In this document: positions 36,525 through 45,805 of the stretch, in pieces | Numbering within the stretch: position 1 is the stretch's first letter | Layout: every line of letters starts with the position of its first letter | Assembly: GCF_015352985.1 (NCBI RefSeq) | Contig: NZ_JACYXF010000004.1 | Span: forward strand, 186,001 to 250,000 | Direction: 5' to 3' | Source of the DNA: Noviherbaspirillum malthae | GTDB taxonomy: Bacteria > Pseudomonadota > Gammaproteobacteria > Burkholderiales > Burkholderiaceae_D | DNA: 64,000 nucleotides | Position numbers and translations under genes: made by a program | The notes under the pieces: model-generated | Seen by the model: only the letters and a program-made list of their open reading frames with translations | Database searches by the model: none | What the model was told of the DNA's origin: nothing

Positions 36525-37334
36525 TCAAAAGATGTCGCCGGGGTTCACCCTATTGGATGCCTGTGCGCCGGGTTCGAAAGTGATGCGTCCACCACCACCG
36601 GTAAATATGTTGCTATCGATGAGGTATCCGTGCGTATTGGCCTTGATGTCCACCACGGAATCGGCAAAATGTTCCCCGCTCAAGCCTGATCCGTTGAAGG
36701 TGTTGCCGCGGACGATACCGCCGCTCGTGCCTTCCTTGATATCGATGTTTTCAGCGCGCACATTCGGCCCGAAAACGTTGTTGATGATCATGTTGCCGTT
36801 GCTCTGATCATCGGGGAAGTTTTTGGGGTCCGACCCGATATACACGCCTTCACCGAAACCCGGGTCTGTCAGGCCGGTGTTATCGATACTGGAATTCTGC
36901 AGCAGATTGTTGGAGCTGTTCTTGCGAAAATGAATACCTTCCTGCCCGGTATCCTTTACCGTCAGGCCGTCCAGTACGTTGTCGCTCGAGCCGTCCAGCA
37001 CGATGCCCTTCTGGCCGCCGGAAACGGTAAAGCCGGTCAGGGTATTGTTGTTGCTGTTCTCCAGGTGCAGCGCATATCCGTCGTTGCCGCCCTTGATGAC
37101 CGCATTCTTCGAACCCTCGATCGTTACTCCCGATTTGCCATTCAGCGAGAAGTTGCCTTCGTAGACGCCATCGGCAAGATGGATCTTGGTACCCGATTCC
37201 GCACTGGACAATGCGTTCTTCAGCTCTTCCGAATTGCGAACTTCGACGGTTTTGGTGACCGGGACCTTTTCTTTGGTTTTTTCCGGCGACTGTACGGCAT
37301 TGCTGCCATGGTTTCTATCAATTGATACACCCAT
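36525..37334 (-). CDS. Right-handed parallel beta-helix protein
   Basis: A 269-residue protein. After a polar, Lys-rich N-terminus (1-28) come about ten beta-helix coils with Asn ladders: GVTIEGSKNAVIKGG, ENSNNNTLTGFTVSGG, DGSSDNVLDGLTVKD, KNSSNNLLQNSSIDN, NGNMIINNVFG and GGIVRGNTFNGSG. Such folds occur in pectate lyases, C5-epimerases and secreted adhesins. I see no signal peptide, so export, if any, would be by a non-Sec route. Base composition is lower in GC (32 and 33 of 60 in two lines counted) than in its neighbours, suggesting acquisition by transfer. GAGG precedes the ATG. The function is unknown. Confidence 0.75.
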   Translation of the reverse strand: MGVSIDRNHGSNAVQSPEKTKEKVPVTKTVEVRNSEELKNALSSAESGTKIHLADGVYEGNFSLNGKSGVTIEGSKNAVIKGGNDGYALHLENSNNNTLTGFTVSGGQKGIVLDGSSDNVLDGLTVKDTGQEGIHFRKNSSNNLLQNSSIDNTGLTDPGFGEGVYIGSDPKNFPDDQSNGNMIINNVFGPNVRAENIDIKEGTSGGIVRGNTFNGSGLSGEHFADSVVDIKANTHGYLIDSNIFTGGGGRITFEPGAQASNRVNPGDIF

Positions 37335-37498
37335 ACCTACCTCGATCTCAATGAATTAATAATGCAGAAAATTACGCATCGGAGATGCACTTTTCGACTA
37401 CTGTCATGTATGGGTGGCGCAAGACGGAAAATGATTCCATGGCAACTCCGCACATGGGGCACAATGAGGGATTCACACTGGATTGAAGGACAAGCACC

Positions 37499-37888
37499 AT
37501 GGATGACAGAAAAGACCTGACCGCCCTCTCGCATGCATTGCGCAAGCTCCATCAGGCGCTGGTCGGCGTCGCCCGCCGCGAGCACGAAGCCGAGTGGGGC
37601 GAAGTCGATCCCGGGCAGCTGCTGCAATTGCTGACCAAGCATCCGGGCTTTGAATGGCTGCGCGAGCTGAGCGGCCTGATGACCTATATCGACGAGCTCA
37701 CGGACGAGGACGACATCGGCGCCGAAGAAGCGCAGGCGGCACGCGCAACGGCAAAAAAGCTGCTGCTGCCGGGAAGCGACCCGGCGTCTTCATCGCCATT
37801 CACCCAGCGCTACCGCGAGATCCTGCAGGCCGAACCCCTGGTGGTGATGGAGCATGCCGCCGTGCGCAAGCTGCTCGACAGGAGCTGA
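37499..37888 (+). CDS. Conserved-looking hypothetical protein
   Basis: A 129-residue soluble acidic protein without a recognised family. The N-terminal half is alpha-helical (ALSHALRKLHQALVGVARREHEAEWG, PGQLLQLLTKHPGFEWLRELSGLMTYIDELTDEDD), and the end is HAAVRKLLDRS. AAGGA lies before the ATG. It is divergent from the beta-helix gene and convergent with a LysR gene. The coding pattern looks real; the function is not known. Confidence 0.6.
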   Translation: MDDRKDLTALSHALRKLHQALVGVARREHEAEWGEVDPGQLLQLLTKHPGFEWLRELSGLMTYIDELTDEDDIGAEEAQAARATAKKLLLPGSDPASSSPFTQRYREILQAEPLVVMEHAAVRKLLDRS

Positions 37889-37912
37889 CCGGAACTGTGT
37901 CTGCGCCTGGCC

Positions 37913-38833
37913 CTAACACGGCGGCATGAGATCGGCGAAACGTCCGGGCAAGGCATACTGCCTGGCGCGATCCAGCCACCACTTGAGGGCGGCCCCCTCT
38001 TCCCCGGTGCGCCAGGCCAGATAAAAGACTTCTTCCGCCCTCGGCTCCTCGACTTCCTTGACCACCAGCGAACCGGTCGCCAAGGCTTCGCGGACGCAGA
38101 ACTCCGGCAGGAAGCCGAATCCGAGGCCGGCGAGCTGGAACCGGAATTTGGTCTGCATGTCCGGTACCGTCAGTGTTTCCTGACCCAGCAGCAGGCCCAC
38201 GGTGCGCGCCGGCGTCTGGCGCACGGAATCGGCGACCGATATTGCGCGATACTGGTGCAGGTCGTCCCTGCGCAGCGGCCGGTCGATGGCTGCCAGCGGA
38301 TGGGACGGCGCCACCGCGAACAGGAAGCGCACCGTACCGATGGCCTCGGCCTTGTAACCGCCGCCGGACGGACCTTCGCCGGCGGCGCCTATCAGCAGAT
38401 CGACGCGCCGGTCGAGCAGCGCTTCCCAGCTGCCCGTCAAGGCTTCCTGCACGATCCTCAGCCGGGTCTGGTCGGCCGCCTGATAGAAAGCCTGGATGTC
38501 GTCCTTCAGTGCCACCGGGCTCAGCAGGGAATCCATGCCGATGGTGAATTCCGTTTCCCAGCCGGACGCCACGCGCCTCACGCGCATTTCCAGATCGCCG
38601 GCCGCCCGCAGCAGATGCCGCCCTTCCTTGAGCAGCTCCTTGCCGGCGGGCGTAAGAATCACCTTGGGCCCTGAGCGCTCGAACAGGGCGACGCCGAGAT
38701 CCTCCTCCAGTTTGCCGACCGTATAGGAAATGGTCGAGGGCACGCGGAAGATTTCCTTGCCGGCCGCCGAGAAGGAGCCGAGGCGGGCGATCGCATCGAT
38801 GATCTGGAGGGCTTCGAGAGTGAGTTTGAGCAT
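37913..38833 (-). CDS. LysR-family transcriptional regulator
   Basis: A 306-residue regulator. The helix-turn-helix region is LEALQIIDAIARLGSFSAAGKEIFRVPSTISYTVGKLEEDLG, followed by FERSGPKVILTPAGKELL, with the effector domain after about 90. AGGA precedes ATG 38833; the in-frame extension to 38953 lacks a domain. It is divergent from the pqi operon (281 bases between starts) and may control it, or an unlinked target. Confidence 0.88.
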   Translation of the reverse strand: MLKLTLEALQIIDAIARLGSFSAAGKEIFRVPSTISYTVGKLEEDLGVALFERSGPKVILTPAGKELLKEGRHLLRAAGDLEMRVRRVASGWETEFTIGMDSLLSPVALKDDIQAFYQAADQTRLRIVQEALTGSWEALLDRRVDLLIGAAGEGPSGGGYKAEAIGTVRFLFAVAPSHPLAAIDRPLRRDDLHQYRAISVADSVRQTPARTVGLLLGQETLTVPDMQTKFRFQLAGLGFGFLPEFCVREALATGSLVVKEVEEPRAEEVFYLAWRTGEEGAALKWWLDRARQYALPGRFADLMPPC

Positions 38834-39113
38834 GAGTGTTCCTGCGATGATGGATCGGCTGGATCGACGCCGCACATGGTACCTCGATTGCACGGCAGCG
38901 GCTTTCCAGGCGGCAGCAAAGCCCGTTTGCAAACCTTTGCGGGAGGGTGCCATAGATTGCCTTCCTCAGGCAGCTTTGCTTTATCGCAGCCGCAATTTAA
39001 TTAAAGGCAACTTCAGCGGGCGATCGGCGTCAATGGAGGATGAATGTGTCCAGGCAGCGCCAGTATTTGCGCATGCCGGTCAGGGACAAGGGCTGTCCAG
39101 CCCACTTTTTCGA

Positions 39114-39818
39114 ATGACGATGATGCAGCAGCACACCACACCGGCTGGCGAAGTGCCAGTCCGCAGGCGCTGGATTGCCTGTGAACAATGCGATCTTCTC
39201 CAGCACGAAGTCGAGCTTCCGTCGCGTGCCGATGCCCGCTGCGTGCGCTGCGACGCGGTGATGTACCGCGGCTCTCGCGCCAGGCTCGATACCATGATCG
39301 CGCTGGCGCTCGGCTGCGCAATCATGTTCCTGGTCACCAACCTGTTTCCGATCGCGACCCTGTCGACGCAAGGCATTACGGTCTCGACCACGCTGATCGG
39401 CTCGGCACAGATGCTGCTCCAGCAGGAACGCCCCGTAGTTGCCGTGCTGATGTTCGTCACCACCATCCTGGTGCCGGCGCTGGAACTGTCGGCCTTGCTG
39501 TACATGCTGCTGCCGCTGCGCTTCGGCCGCGTGCCGCCCGGCCTCTCGTCCGCATTCCGGATGCTGCTGGCTGCGCATCCCTGGGGCATGCTGGAAGTAT
39601 TTCTGCTTGGCCTGCTGGTGACGCTGGTCAAGCTGTCGGAGCTGGCTTCCATCGTGCCGGGCATCGCCTTCTGGTCGTTCTGCGGCGTGATCGTACTGTT
39701 TTCCTGGCTGTCGACATCCTTCAGCACGCGCGACCTGTGGCGTTGGGTGGACGATGCGCAACTGGCGCAGCAATCGCAGGAACAAACACGCTCCGGCGCG
39801 CCGGAGGCGATGCAATGA
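39114..39818 (+). CDS. pqiA: Paraquat-inducible protein A, first half (PqiA domain)
   Basis: A 234-residue membrane protein with a zinc-ribbon-like start (ACEQCDLL...RCVRCDAVMYRG) and four membrane helices (about 65-85, 110-135, 150-175, 185-205). E. coli PqiA is one chain of two such halves; here they are two genes overlapping by four bases (ATGA). PqiA is the inner-membrane part of the PqiABC lipid-transport machine that bridges inner and outer membranes. The frame is open to 38730; ATG 39114 precedes the zinc-ribbon, but 39033 is also possible because no clear ribosome site marks either. Confidence 0.85.
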   Translation: MTMMQQHTTPAGEVPVRRRWIACEQCDLLQHEVELPSRADARCVRCDAVMYRGSRARLDTMIALALGCAIMFLVTNLFPIATLSTQGITVSTTLIGSAQMLLQQERPVVAVLMFVTTILVPALELSALLYMLLPLRFGRVPPGLSSAFRMLLAAHPWGMLEVFLLGLLVTLVKLSELASIVPGIAFWSFCGVIVLFSWLSTSFSTRDLWRWVDDAQLAQQSQEQTRSGAPEAMQ

Positions 39819-40471
39819 ATCCGCGCCCGTACACCGGCACGATGCGTTCGGCCGCCTCGCTCGGACTGCTGTCCTGCCATGCCTGCGGCCTGCTCTGCCG
39901 CGCGCCCGGACATGCGGGCGAACTGCGCTGTCCGCGCTGCCATGCCGATGTCCATCTGCGCAAGCCCGGCAGCCTGTCGCGCACCTGGGCGCTGCTGATC
40001 GCGGCGTATATCCTGTACATTCCAGCCAATCTCTTTCCCATCCTTTACACCAGCTCGGTGTTCGAATCGCAGGGCAATACCATCATGAGCGGCGTGGTGC
40101 TGTTCTGGAACGGCGGCTCCTATTTCATTGCCGCGCTGATCTTCATCGCCAGCATCGTGGTGCCGCTGACCAAGCTGTTCGCGCTGACGCTACTGCTGAT
40201 CTCGGTGCAGCGCCGCTCGTCGAAGCGGCCGCACCAGCGCACGCGCCTTTACCGGCTGGTGGAATTCATCGGCCGCTGGTCGATGCTCGACGTCTATGTG
40301 GTCGCGCTGTCCGTGGCCCTGGTGCAGATCGAGGCCCTGGCGTCGATGCAGGCCGGCATCGGCGCCGCCGCCTTCGGCGCGGTCGTGGTGCTGACCATGC
40401 TCGCTTCCAAGACCTTTGACCCGAGGCTGATCTGGGACAGCGTGGATAACGCAGAGGAGAACGATGACTGA
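39815..40471 (+). CDS. pqiA: Paraquat-inducible protein A, second half (PqiA domain)
   Basis: A 218-residue membrane protein with a second zinc ribbon (SCHACGLLCRAP...LRCPRCHADVHLRKPGS) and helices starting at TWALLIAAYILYIPANLFPILY, followed by the family stretches FIASIVVPLTKLFAL and RWSMLDVYVVALSVALVQ. It corresponds to the C-terminal half of a full PqiA/YebS. Its start overlaps the first half by four bases and its end overlaps pqiB by eight, so the two halves are surely made together and probably pair as one PqiA. Confidence 0.9.
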   Translation: MNPRPYTGTMRSAASLGLLSCHACGLLCRAPGHAGELRCPRCHADVHLRKPGSLSRTWALLIAAYILYIPANLFPILYTSSVFESQGNTIMSGVVLFWNGGSYFIAALIFIASIVVPLTKLFALTLLLISVQRRSSKRPHQRTRLYRLVEFIGRWSMLDVYVVALSVALVQIEALASMQAGIGAAAFGAVVVLTMLASKTFDPRLIWDSVDNAEENDD

Positions 40472-42098
40472 CCAACCGAACAACCATTCCGATATTCCGC
40501 AGGCGGTCGCCGTGCCCCGGCGGCGCTGGACGGTATCGCTGGTCTGGCTCATTCCCATCGTGGCCGCACTGCTCGGCGCCTGGGTCGCGGTGCAGCAGAT
40601 CATGTCGCATGGCCCGACCATCACCATCACCTTCAAGAATGCCGAGGGGCTGGAAGCGGGCAAGACCAAGGTGCGCTACAAGGATGTGGACATCGGCACG
40701 GTGACCAACATCAGCATTTCCAAGGACCGCTCGCAGGTGATCGTCACCGCCGAAATGACAAAGCAGGCCGAGGACTTGATCGTCGCCGATACGCGCTTCT
40801 GGGTAGTGCGTCCGCGCGTGACCTTCAACAGCGTCACCGGCATCGGCACGCTGCTGTCGGGCGCATTCATCGGCGTCGATGCCGGCAAGTCCCAGGAAAC
40901 CCAGCGCGACTTCGCGGGGCTCGATACGCCGCCGCCGGTGACTTCGGACGCGCCGGGGCGGCGCTTCACGCTGCGCGCCGAAGACATCGGCTCGCTGTAT
41001 ATCGGCGCGCCCATCTATTACCGCCGCGTGCAGGTCGGCAACGTCACCGCCTACAGCCTGAACGAGGACGGCAAGGGCGTCACGCTGGAAATCTTCGTCA
41101 ATGAGCCGAACGACCGTTTCGTCACGACCAACACACGCTTCTGGCATGCGAGCGGCATCGATGTCTCGCTCGAAGGCTCCGGCTTCAAGCTCAATACCGA
41201 ATCGCTGATTTCGGTGGTCGTGGGCGGCATCGCCTTCCAGTCGCCGCCGGAAGGAGAAGCCGGCGATCCGGCGGCAGCGGATACCGGATTCACGCTGTTC
41301 GACAACAAGGAAGCCGCGCTCAAGCGCGTCGGCCAGGAAGTGCAGACCTATCTGCTTTACTTCACCGAATCGCTGCGCGGCCTCGCGCCCGGAGCGCCTG
41401 TGGATTTCCGAGGCATCGTGATCGGCGAGGTGAAGGCCGTCAGCGTCGAGTACGACCGCGACAGCAAGACGCTGCGCTTCCCGGTCGAGATCGAGATCTA
41501 TCCGGAACGCATGCGTTCGCGCTACCGGCCGGGAGCGCCGCAACTGTCGGCCATGGAGCGAGACCCGCATGTCCTGTTCGACAGGCTGGTGGAACGCGGT
41601 TTCCGCGCCCAGCTCAAGACGGCCAACCTGCTGACCGGCCAGCTGCTGATCGCGCTCGACTTCTTCCCCAATGCGCCGCGCACAAAAATCGATTGGAGCA
41701 AGACGCCGGCAAGCCTGCCGACGGTACCCGGCGCCTTCGAGGATCTGCAGGAAACCCTGAGCAACATTGCCCGCAAGCTGGAGAAAGTACCGTTCGACAC
41801 GATAGGCAGCAACCTCGACAAGTCGCTGGTCAGCCTGCGCGCCACGCTGGAGAGCGCCGACAAGCTGGTACGCCAGCTCGACGGCAGCGTGCTGCCGGAA
41901 ATGAAGCAGACGCTGGAGCAGGCACGAAAGACCCTGGGGAATGCCGAGCGCACGCTGTCCAGCGATGCTCCCGTCCAGCAGGACCTGCGCGATACGCTCA
42001 GCGAAGTCGGACGCGCGGCGCAATCCGTGCGCGAACTTACCGATTACCTGAGCCGCCACCCTGAAGCGCTGCTGCGCGGAAAAAAGGATGAGGAATAA
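40464..42098 (+). CDS. pqiB: Intermembrane transport protein PqiB (MCE domains)
   Basis: A 544-residue protein with one N-terminal membrane helix (WTVSLVWLIPIVAALLGAWVAV) and three MCE domains: GPTITITFKNAEGLEAGKTKVRYKDVDIGTV near 50, GSLYIGAPIYYRRVQVGNVTAY near 175 and GLAPGAPVDFRGIVIGEVKAV near 310. A long coiled-coil tail follows (about 430-530). In E. coli, PqiB hexamers stack their MCE rings and a coiled-coil needle to span the periplasm. The overlap with pqiA and the one-base spacing to pqiC show a tight operon. Confidence 0.94.
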   Translation: MTDQPNNHSDIPQAVAVPRRRWTVSLVWLIPIVAALLGAWVAVQQIMSHGPTITITFKNAEGLEAGKTKVRYKDVDIGTVTNISISKDRSQVIVTAEMTKQAEDLIVADTRFWVVRPRVTFNSVTGIGTLLSGAFIGVDAGKSQETQRDFAGLDTPPPVTSDAPGRRFTLRAEDIGSLYIGAPIYYRRVQVGNVTAYSLNEDGKGVTLEIFVNEPNDRFVTTNTRFWHASGIDVSLEGSGFKLNTESLISVVVGGIAFQSPPEGEAGDPAAADTGFTLFDNKEAALKRVGQEVQTYLLYFTESLRGLAPGAPVDFRGIVIGEVKAVSVEYDRDSKTLRFPVEIEIYPERMRSRYRPGAPQLSAMERDPHVLFDRLVERGFRAQLKTANLLTGQLLIALDFFPNAPRTKIDWSKTPASLPTVPGAFEDLQETLSNIARKLEKVPFDTIGSNLDKSLVSLRATLESADKLVRQLDGSVLPEMKQTLEQARKTLGNAERTLSSDAPVQQDLRDTLSEVGRAAQSVRELTDYLSRHPEALLRGKKDEE

Positions 42099-42099
42099 C

Positions 42100-42735
42100 A
42101 TGCCAGACACAACTTCGATCGGTTCCGCGGTGGTTCGCACGGCGGCGCTGCTTGCCTGCGTGCTGCTGGGCGCATGTTCGTCGGCGCCCAAGGAAAATTT
42201 CTATACGCTCAACCCGGCCGCCGTTCCTCCGCCAACGGCTGCCACGGCCAATAACGGAGGCGCATTGAGCATCGCGGTCGGTCCTGTGCGGGTGCCGGAG
42301 ATCGTCGACCGTCCGCAGCTCGTGGTGCGTCGCGGACCGACTCAGATCGACCTGCTGGAGCAGCACCGCTGGGCACAGCCGCTGCGCGCCGAGATTGCGC
42401 AGGCGATTGCAAGCGGCTTGCGCACTCAGCTGCCGGGAGCCCGCGTGGCGCTCGACCGTGACGCCGCCGCGCAAAATGCCGATGTAAGGGTAACGGTCGA
42501 CATCAGCCGCTTCGATGCCGTGCCCGGAGATGCGGTGACGGTACAGGCCTTGTGGTCGGTGCGGCCGACGAACGACCGGCCCCCGCTTACCGGACAGTCG
42601 ACGTCGCGCGAACCGCTGGCGGGCAGCGACAATGAAGAGATCGCCCGCGCTTTTGCACGCGCGGTCGCCAGTGTCAGCCGCGACATTGCGTCGTCGGTCG
42701 CAGCGGCGAGGAATTCCGCCACGGCGGCGAAATAG
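42100..42735 (+). CDS. pqiC: Outer-membrane lipoprotein PqiC
   Basis: A 211-residue lipoprotein with lipobox LLGAC (Cys about residue 26) after a short signal, and an ABC-type transport auxiliary (DUF330/PqiC) fold: FYTLNP, IAVGPVRVPEIVDRPQLVVR, EQHRWAQPLRAEIAQAIASGL. PqiC anchors the PqiB needle at the outer membrane. GAGG six bases before ATG 42100 supports this start over the in-frame ATG 42088. It is the last gene of the pqi operon. Confidence 0.9.
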   Translation: MPDTTSIGSAVVRTAALLACVLLGACSSAPKENFYTLNPAAVPPPTAATANNGGALSIAVGPVRVPEIVDRPQLVVRRGPTQIDLLEQHRWAQPLRAEIAQAIASGLRTQLPGARVALDRDAAAQNADVRVTVDISRFDAVPGDAVTVQALWSVRPTNDRPPLTGQSTSREPLAGSDNEEIARAFARAVASVSRDIASSVAAARNSATAAK

Positions 42736-42921
42736 CGCGTCGTTTCCCGGAGGCCGGGTGCCCGGGCTCCAGCCGGCAGCGCGCTGCGCTGCCTCAGTTC
42801 CTGCATGAAGTATCATGCACGGGACATCATCTCCCGCACTGTCTTTCTTCAGCAAAACACGCATGCCAGGCTGAACCGAACACGCGTCGCCTTTCCATGC
42901 ATTACCGGATAACTCAACAGC

Positions 42922-45483
42922 GTGAACCGATTTCATTTCCCCGTATTGAATGGTGCTCATGGAGGCTGGCAGCGGCTGCCGCTGCCCTTCCTGTTTTTCC
43001 TGCTGCTGGCAATGTTCAGCCTGCAGGGCACTGCTTTGGCGCAGGTGCCGCCCAAGCCGGCCGCGCCGGCGAGTCCGGCTGCGCCCGCCGCCCCTGCCAA
43101 GCCTACAGAAGCGCCTCCCGCTCCACAGCCGGTCGCCCTCTCCGATATCGCGGCGCAAGCCGAAGCCGCGCTTGCCGAGGTACGGCAGCTGGAAAACCGC
43201 AGCCGGATCGAAGACGTCATCCAGACGGCCGGCGACCGCCTGCCGCTGCTGGAGCGGGAGTCCAGCTATCGCGTACAGATTGCGCGCCGGCTCAATCGCG
43301 CTGCCTTTTCACTGGAAAGCATTCAGGCCCTGGAAGAGGAACTGCGCGACATCGAGCTGCGTACCGCACCGGTGCGGCGCGATCTGACGCGCACCGCGCT
43401 GCAGGTCGACCGCGACCTGAAGGAGCTGGAACGCCTGGAAGCCATCTGGAATGTCACCATCAAGGCGGCATCCGAAGCCTCTGCTCCAGCCGATGTGCTC
43501 GACCGCGCCAAAGACCTGAGCCGCACCATTGCCGACGCCAAGAAGAGCGTGCTGGAAGACCGCGCCAAGGTGCTTGCCCTGCAGGGCCGCGCTGCCGATA
43601 TCGGCACCCAACTCGCCGACATCCGCCGCATGCTGACCGACGCCAGCGAGCGGGCAGTCACGCGGCTGCTCTATCGCGACAGTTCGCCGCTGTGGAGCAG
43701 CGCGTTCTGGGACGCATGGCTGCGCAGCTTCTCCGCGGAGGCCGGAGAAAACCTCGTCAACCAGGCGGTCGCGCTTGGCGACTATGTGCGTGCGCACGTC
43801 AGGAATTTCATTTTCCATGCCTGCTTTCTCGGTTTGCTCGTGGTGGCCCTGTCTGGTGCGCGCAGCCGGGTCGATGTTCTCTGCGCCACCGACGAGGGAT
43901 TGAAGAACAGCCGGCAGATCTACGACATGCCCATCGTCACCGCGATGCTGCTGGCGATGCTGTTCAGCACCTGGTTCTATCCGCGCCCTCCGCGCGCGCT
44001 GTGGCTGATGATGGGCGTGCTGGTTTCGGCGCCGCTGCTCGTGTTCGCGCGGCGCGTGGTGGACCGGCGCGTTTATCTCCTGCTGTCACCGGTCGTGCTC
44101 TTCTATCTGTTCGACCGCGTGCGCGCCCTGTTCGCGCCTTTGCCGGGCGTGCACCGTTTCATGCTGCTGGTGGAATCGCTCGGCCTGATGCTGGTGGTGC
44201 TGGCCGTGCTGCGCCAGCATGCACGCGATGCGATGCCGGAGTCACGTACCGCCGCGCGCAGCATTTATTACGGAAGCTGGGCGCTGCTCCTGCTGTCGGC
44301 GATCGTACTGGCCGCCAATGCAGGCGGCTATGCGCGCCTGGCCGACCTGGTCATGCGCACGACCCTGGCCAGCGCCTATACCGCCGCGGTGCTGTATGTG
44401 CTGACGCGCGCCGGCGAAGGCATCATGCACGGCCTGCTGTATGTGCCGCCGATGTCTTTCCTGGCCGGGGTACGGCGCCATCGCGCCCGCATTGCCGTGC
44501 GCATCAACCGCTGGATGCAGTGGATCGCCTTCATTCTATGGGCCTTGCTCACGCTGCAGTCCACCGGCTTCCTGCAGCAGGCGGTGGGCTGGGTGCTCGA
44601 ACTGTGGAAAGCGAGCTTCGAGATCGGCAGCCTGAAGGTGGCGGTGAGCGACATCATCCTGTTCCTGCTCATTCTCTGGACTACCTATCAGCTGTCGCGG
44701 CTATCGCGTTTCTTCCTGGAAGAGGAAATTTTCTCCAGGGTACGGCTCGACCGCGGCCTGCCCTATGCGGTCTCCACGACGGTGCATTACATCATCCTGC
44801 TCACCGGCCTGGTGCTTGCGCTGACGGCGATCGGCGTCGACATGACCAAGTTCACCATCGTGGCCGGTGCGCTGACGGTCGGCATCGGTTTCGGCTTGCA
44901 GAACATCGTCAACAATTTCGTGTCGGGCCTGATCGTGCTGTTCGAGCGGCCGGTGAAGGTGGGCGATACGGTGGAAATCGACGGTATCGTCGGCCGGGTG
45001 CAACACATCGGCATCCGCGCCACCGTCATTCACAGCACCACCGGTGCGGAAGTCATCATCCCGAACGGCAAGCTGATCTCCGACAAGGTGACCAACTGGA
45101 CGCTGTCGAGCCAGCTGCGCCAGATTGCGGTACCCGTCGTGACCAAGCCGGACATCAACGTGGCCAGGCTGAAAGCCACGCTGCAGGAAGTCGCGCGCTG
45201 GAACAAGCAGGTGCTTGAATCGCCTGCACCCGAAGTGCTGTTCATCAAGCGCGGCGTGGATGCCTTCGAGTTCGAGCTCAGGGTCTGGACCGGCGATCTC
45301 GATGCCTGGCTTAGAGTCAGGAGCGATCTGATCAGCGATATCAATGATGCGTTGAGCAATCAGGATCTGCCGGCGCAGGCGCCTGAGGTGGCGGGAGCAC
45401 AGGTGCTGCTGGAGGAGAAAGAGGGTGCGGCTGAAAAGATGGCGACGGAGCAGGTTCAACCGCCGCCTTCGGTGATGCGTTAG
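42922..45483 (+). CDS. Large MscS-family mechanosensitive channel
   Basis: An 853-residue protein starting at GTG. It has a signal-like helix (LPFLFFLLLAMFSLQGTALAQ), a Pro/Ala-rich linker, a periplasmic coiled-coil region (about 70-260) and several membrane helices from about 290, ending with the MscS pore and beta domain (about 620-740: GALTVGIGFGLQNIVNNFVSGLIVLFERPVKVGDTVEIDGIVGRV) and a C-terminal alpha-beta part. The Gly/Ala-rich pore helix is typical of channels releasing solutes on osmotic downshock. The size resembles MscK/MscM-like proteins. No ribosome site is seen before the GTG, and no upstream in-frame start is evident. Confidence 0.9.
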   Translation: MNRFHFPVLNGAHGGWQRLPLPFLFFLLLAMFSLQGTALAQVPPKPAAPASPAAPAAPAKPTEAPPAPQPVALSDIAAQAEAALAEVRQLENRSRIEDVIQTAGDRLPLLERESSYRVQIARRLNRAAFSLESIQALEEELRDIELRTAPVRRDLTRTALQVDRDLKELERLEAIWNVTIKAASEASAPADVLDRAKDLSRTIADAKKSVLEDRAKVLALQGRAADIGTQLADIRRMLTDASERAVTRLLYRDSSPLWSSAFWDAWLRSFSAEAGENLVNQAVALGDYVRAHVRNFIFHACFLGLLVVALSGARSRVDVLCATDEGLKNSRQIYDMPIVTAMLLAMLFSTWFYPRPPRALWLMMGVLVSAPLLVFARRVVDRRVYLLLSPVVLFYLFDRVRALFAPLPGVHRFMLLVESLGLMLVVLAVLRQHARDAMPESRTAARSIYYGSWALLLLSAIVLAANAGGYARLADLVMRTTLASAYTAAVLYVLTRAGEGIMHGLLYVPPMSFLAGVRRHRARIAVRINRWMQWIAFILWALLTLQSTGFLQQAVGWVLELWKASFEIGSLKVAVSDIILFLLILWTTYQLSRLSRFFLEEEIFSRVRLDRGLPYAVSTTVHYIILLTGLVLALTAIGVDMTKFTIVAGALTVGIGFGLQNIVNNFVSGLIVLFERPVKVGDTVEIDGIVGRVQHIGIRATVIHSTTGAEVIIPNGKLISDKVTNWTLSSQLRQIAVPVVTKPDINVARLKATLQEVARWNKQVLESPAPEVLFIKRGVDAFEFELRVWTGDLDAWLRVRSDLISDINDALSNQDLPAQAPEVAGAQVLLEEKEGAAEKMATEQVQPPPSVMR

Positions 45484-45546
45484 AGCGGTTTTACCTTGAT
45501 TGAATCAGGCAGGTAGCTTTAAATTATTTGCTACGGACAATGAATT

Positions 45547-45745
45547 CCCCTCTCCCGCAAGCGGGAGAGGGGCCGGGGGTGAGGGCGATTGTCACGACCG
45601 CATGAGGTTATACGATCCCCCTCATCCCCAACCCTCGCTCCGCGCCCCACGCCTTGGCTTGCAAGCCAAGTCGGCTCCGGCAGCGCAAACCATGGTTTGC
45701 GAAACCCTGCCTCTGCCCCGCCTGCGGGAGAAGGGAGCCCAGCCG
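45547..45745. repeat. Palindrome-rich intergenic repeat cluster
   Basis: CCCCTCTCCCGC and GCGGGAGAGGGG form a 12-base stem (45547-45572), followed by GGGGGTGAGGG. An oppositely oriented CCCCCTCATCCCC (45618-45630) and a CGCCTGCGGGAGAAGGGAG half follow. Within it are two perfect 18-base palindromes, CTTGGCTTGCAAGCCAAG (45653-45670) and CGCAAACCATGGTTTGCG (45684-45701). Elements of the CTCTCCC...GGGAGAG...GGGTGAGGG type are common dispersed repeats in proteobacteria. It fills most of the 322-base gap behind the MscS gene and may also act as a terminator. Confidence 0.7.
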
Positions 45746-45805
45746 CGCATGCGTATAGACCATAGGCTCATCACCATCTGGCCGACACGGCAACAGCTCA
45801 CAGCA

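Noticed and set aside
42897-45218. 773-codon frame overlapping the MscS gene
   Set aside because: It is Arg/Ala/Pro-rich with no membrane helices; the MscS pore motifs lie in the other frame.
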